From: Candidatus Omnitrophota bacterium | Lineage (GTDB): Bacteria > Omnitrophota > Gorgyraeia > Gygaellales > Profunditerraquicolaceae | Length of the DNA: 36,851 bases | Direction: 5' to 3' | Assembly (NCBI GenBank): GCA_020058085.1 | Contig: JAGVER010000015.1 | Coordinates: 1 to 36,851 of the forward strand | Shown: in pieces, positions 34,661 to 36,851 of the stretch | How positions within the stretch are numbered: the first letter of the stretch is position 1 | Layout of the letters: the number at the start of each line of letters is the position of its first letter | Program-made: the position numbers and the translations under genes | Notes under the pieces: generated by a model | What the model was told of the DNA's origin: nothing | Seen by the model: the letters and a program-made list of their open reading frames with translations, nothing else | The model's database searches: none

Positions 34661-36355
34661 ATGAATTTACGAAAAGTAAAAGTATTTTTAAGGTTACACT
34701 GGATAGGCGTTGTTTCGATAACCTTATTGATTATTATTGGCATTTCCTTCGTCTTCTTCCTACAAGCTGCTATTACTGCCTGGACTACTTCAGAATCATA
34801 TTTTAAAAAATCCGCCCTTGCCCAATATGGCATGTTCTTCTATATATTTCTAGTTTTACATATTATCAGCATGCCTTTAAGTGTAGTGGCGATGCTCTGG
34901 ACTATGCGCGGTGGATATATGAGTTTTACTAAAATGGGTAAAAAAGCAGTTAAGGGAGCAGATATTCGCATAGGCTGGAATGACGTTATCGGCATGGATG
35001 AAGCCAAAGAAGAAGCCATGGAAGTAGTGCGCTTGGTGACTGACCGCGCCCACCTTCAGCGTATCGGAGGAAAAATCTTAAAAGGCATATTAATGATGGG
35101 GCCTCCGGGCTGCGGTAAAACCTATCTTGCCAAAGCCATTGCCACCGAAGCAAACCTTCCTTTTATAGCTATGTCCGGTTCGGAATTTATTGAAATGTTT
35201 GTAGGCGTAGGCGCAAGCCGCATACGTAAACTCTTTAAACAAGCACAGCAGCTAGCTTACATTGAAGGCGGTTGCATCATCTTTATAGACGAACTTGATG
35301 CTGTAGGCTCCCAGCGTTCAGCAGGAGGTTTCGGCGGCCAGAGAGAAGCTAATTCCACACTAAATCAGCTCTTGGTTGAAATGGATGGCCTAAAAGATAA
35401 AGAACATAATATCGTTATCATCGGCGCGACTAACGCGCCAGAATCTTTCCTTGACCGGGCGTTATTAAGGCCCGGAAGATTTGACCGTAAATTTTACGTC
35501 CAGCTCCCTAATCTAGAAGAACGCGCAAAGTTGGTTCAATATTATTTAAAAGGCGTTAAATACGACCCTGCCATTGACGTAGCACGGCTGGCCAGATTAA
35601 CCGTAGGAAACAGCCCCGCAGATATCGCAAACCTAATTCGAGAAGCAACATTGATTGCCGTAAGAAACCATAAAGAACAAATCTCGATGAAGGAATTTAC
35701 CGAAGCTTACGATCGGGTAGAGATGGGCATCAAACACAAAGTAGTATTCAATGAAGATGAACGAAGAAAAATCGCCTACCATGAAGCAGGGCACGCTATT
35801 GCTATGTATTTCCTGGCTCCTCATTCAGATGTCTTTAAAGCCACAATTCTGGCGCGGGGCGGGGCATTGGGCTTTGTCATGCCACAGCCTCGTGAAGAAT
35901 TGCACATAGGAACCAAAGAACAATTCCTGGGCAACATTAAAGTGAGTCTTGGCTCTTACGCCGCAGAAAAACTAAAGTTTAACACCACCACTTCCGGAGT
36001 AGGCCAGGATTTTAATCATGCTATGCAAAACGCTTATAATATGGTTTGGAGATGGGGCATGGGCAGCTCCGGCCTAGTGGGAGATTATACATTACTCGAA
36101 ACAATGCGCGAGGATTATGGATCGTTTCGAGGCGAGAAATCTTCCTTCCTCTCTGAAAAATTAAAAGAGCAGTTGAGCGCTGATGTGCAGCAAATCCTAA
36201 ATACTTGCCTTAAAGAAGTAGAAGAACTTTTGAGAAATGAGTCCGATCTTCTTGACCGCTTTGCGCAAGAACTACTTGCCAAAGATGAACTCAATTATGA
36301 TGAAATCGAAGCCATCTTTAAAGAATTTAACAAAATCCGTCCTGCTATCCGTTAG
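34661..36355 (+). CDS. FtsH-like AAA+ zinc metalloprotease, short extracytoplasmic segment
   Basis: [24 protein letters not shown], second region of homology [23 protein letters not shown]; two N-terminal TMs. Confidence 0.93.
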   Translation: MNLRKVKVFLRLHWIGVVSITLLIIIGISFVFFLQAAITAWTTSESYFKKSALAQYGMFFYIFLVLHIISMPLSVVAMLWTMRGGYMSFTKMGKKAVKGADIRIGWNDVIGMDEAKEEAMEVVRLVTDRAHLQRIGGKILKGILMMGPPGCGKTYLAKAIATEANLPFIAMSGSEFIEMFVGVGASRIRKLFKQAQQLAYIEGGCIIFIDELDAVGSQRSAGGFGGQREANSTLNQLLVEMDGLKDKEHNIVIIGATNAPESFLDRALLRPGRFDRKFYVQLPNLEERAKLVQYYLKGVKYDPAIDVARLARLTVGNSPADIANLIREATLIAVRNHKEQISMKEFTEAYDRVEMGIKHKVVFNEDERRKIAYHEAGHAIAMYFLAPHSDVFKATILARGGALGFVMPQPREELHIGTKEQFLGNIKVSLGSYAAEKLKFNTTTSGVGQDFNHAMQNAYNMVWRWGMGSSGLVGDYTLLETMREDYGSFRGEKSSFLSEKLKEQLSADVQQILNTCLKEVEELLRNESDLLDRFAQELLAKDELNYDEIEAIFKEFNKIRPAIR

Positions 36356-36851
36356 CTTATCCTCTCTTCTTATATCTGGTTGCTCTTACCCAAATGAGCC
36401 AACCTATAAAGAAAAAGACATTCCTGATATTATAAAAAAGATCTGCAAAGATGAATATGGCCTTGATGTAACCACCCAAAGAACGGCTAATACCTTATGG
36501 GTTTACGCACCAGTAGATCAAATCCTTCATAAAGATTACGGAAAAGATCAAAATAAAATATTTGACGAGAAAATGGTTGATAAACTAAGAAATATCCTGA
36601 TCACCATAGGCAGGGTATTAATTAGTTCGGATAATACCCCTCAATTCTTCGCCCTTCTTGTCTCGGATATCAATTTAGGGATAGACTATACAATTAGCGG
36701 AAATATATTAGATATAAAAAAGAGCTACGCCGCATTCATACCCGAAGAAGAATCAAACCGCAGGTATGTAGTAAAATTTTCATCTTCACCTGAAGCTATA
36801 GGCGACAAGACAGGATTTCATTTTATTCCATATGACATAACTATAAGCGAA
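36300..36851 (+). CDS. lipoprotein, partial (runs off the window)
   Basis: [40 protein letters not shown]… read manually; lipobox LISGC; open to the window end; overlaps the 3' end of the FtsH-like gene. Confidence 0.8.
   Translation, partial: MKSKPSLKNLTKSVLLSVSLSSLLISGCSYPNEPTYKEKDIPDIIKKICKDEYGLDVTTQRTANTLWVYAPVDQILHKDYGKDQNKIFDEKMVDKLRNILITIGRVLISSDNTPQFFALLVSDINLGIDYTISGNILDIKKSYAAFIPEEESNRRYVVKFSSSPEAIGDKTGFHFIPYDITISE

Noticed and set aside
34504-34833. Minus-strand ORF (109 aa) antisense to the start of the FtsH-like gene
   Set aside because: Overlaps the promoter and coding region of a confident plus-strand gene; the sequence looks like back-translation of the TM region.

Overview
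This 36.9 kb window is bacterial and almost entirely minus-strand coding. Gene content and style suggest an Omnitrophota-like lineage, but that is inference and no marker search was run. Minus-strand gene order from high to low coordinate: enolase, FtsB-like, an intron-containing initiator tRNA, PilZ and ferritin-like genes, a GH94-like enzyme, a type IV pilus locus (pilA, TMTC-like TPR protein, pilins, pilMNOPQ), RNase G, rplU-obgE-proB-proA-nadD-rpe-pgm, rpsA, tyrS, and a nucleotide-sugar/O-antigen cluster. The only clear plus-strand genes are a short FtsH-like AAA protease and a partial lipoprotein at the right edge. Three signals stand out. (1) A 281-nt group I intron with no ORF interrupts tRNA-fMet(CAU) immediately 5' of the anticodon. 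(2) Families of palindromic repeats appear fused in frame to protein-coding genes: the ProB and PilP N-termini, the interior of RfbB, the DegT C-terminus, and a hypothetical protein. This resembles the Rickettsia palindromic element phenomenon. (3) The rplU leader has its own promoter, a GC-rich hairpin, and three tandem ~54-nt related hairpins ending at the rplU ribosome-binding site; rpmA (L27) is missing from its usual place between rplU and obgE.
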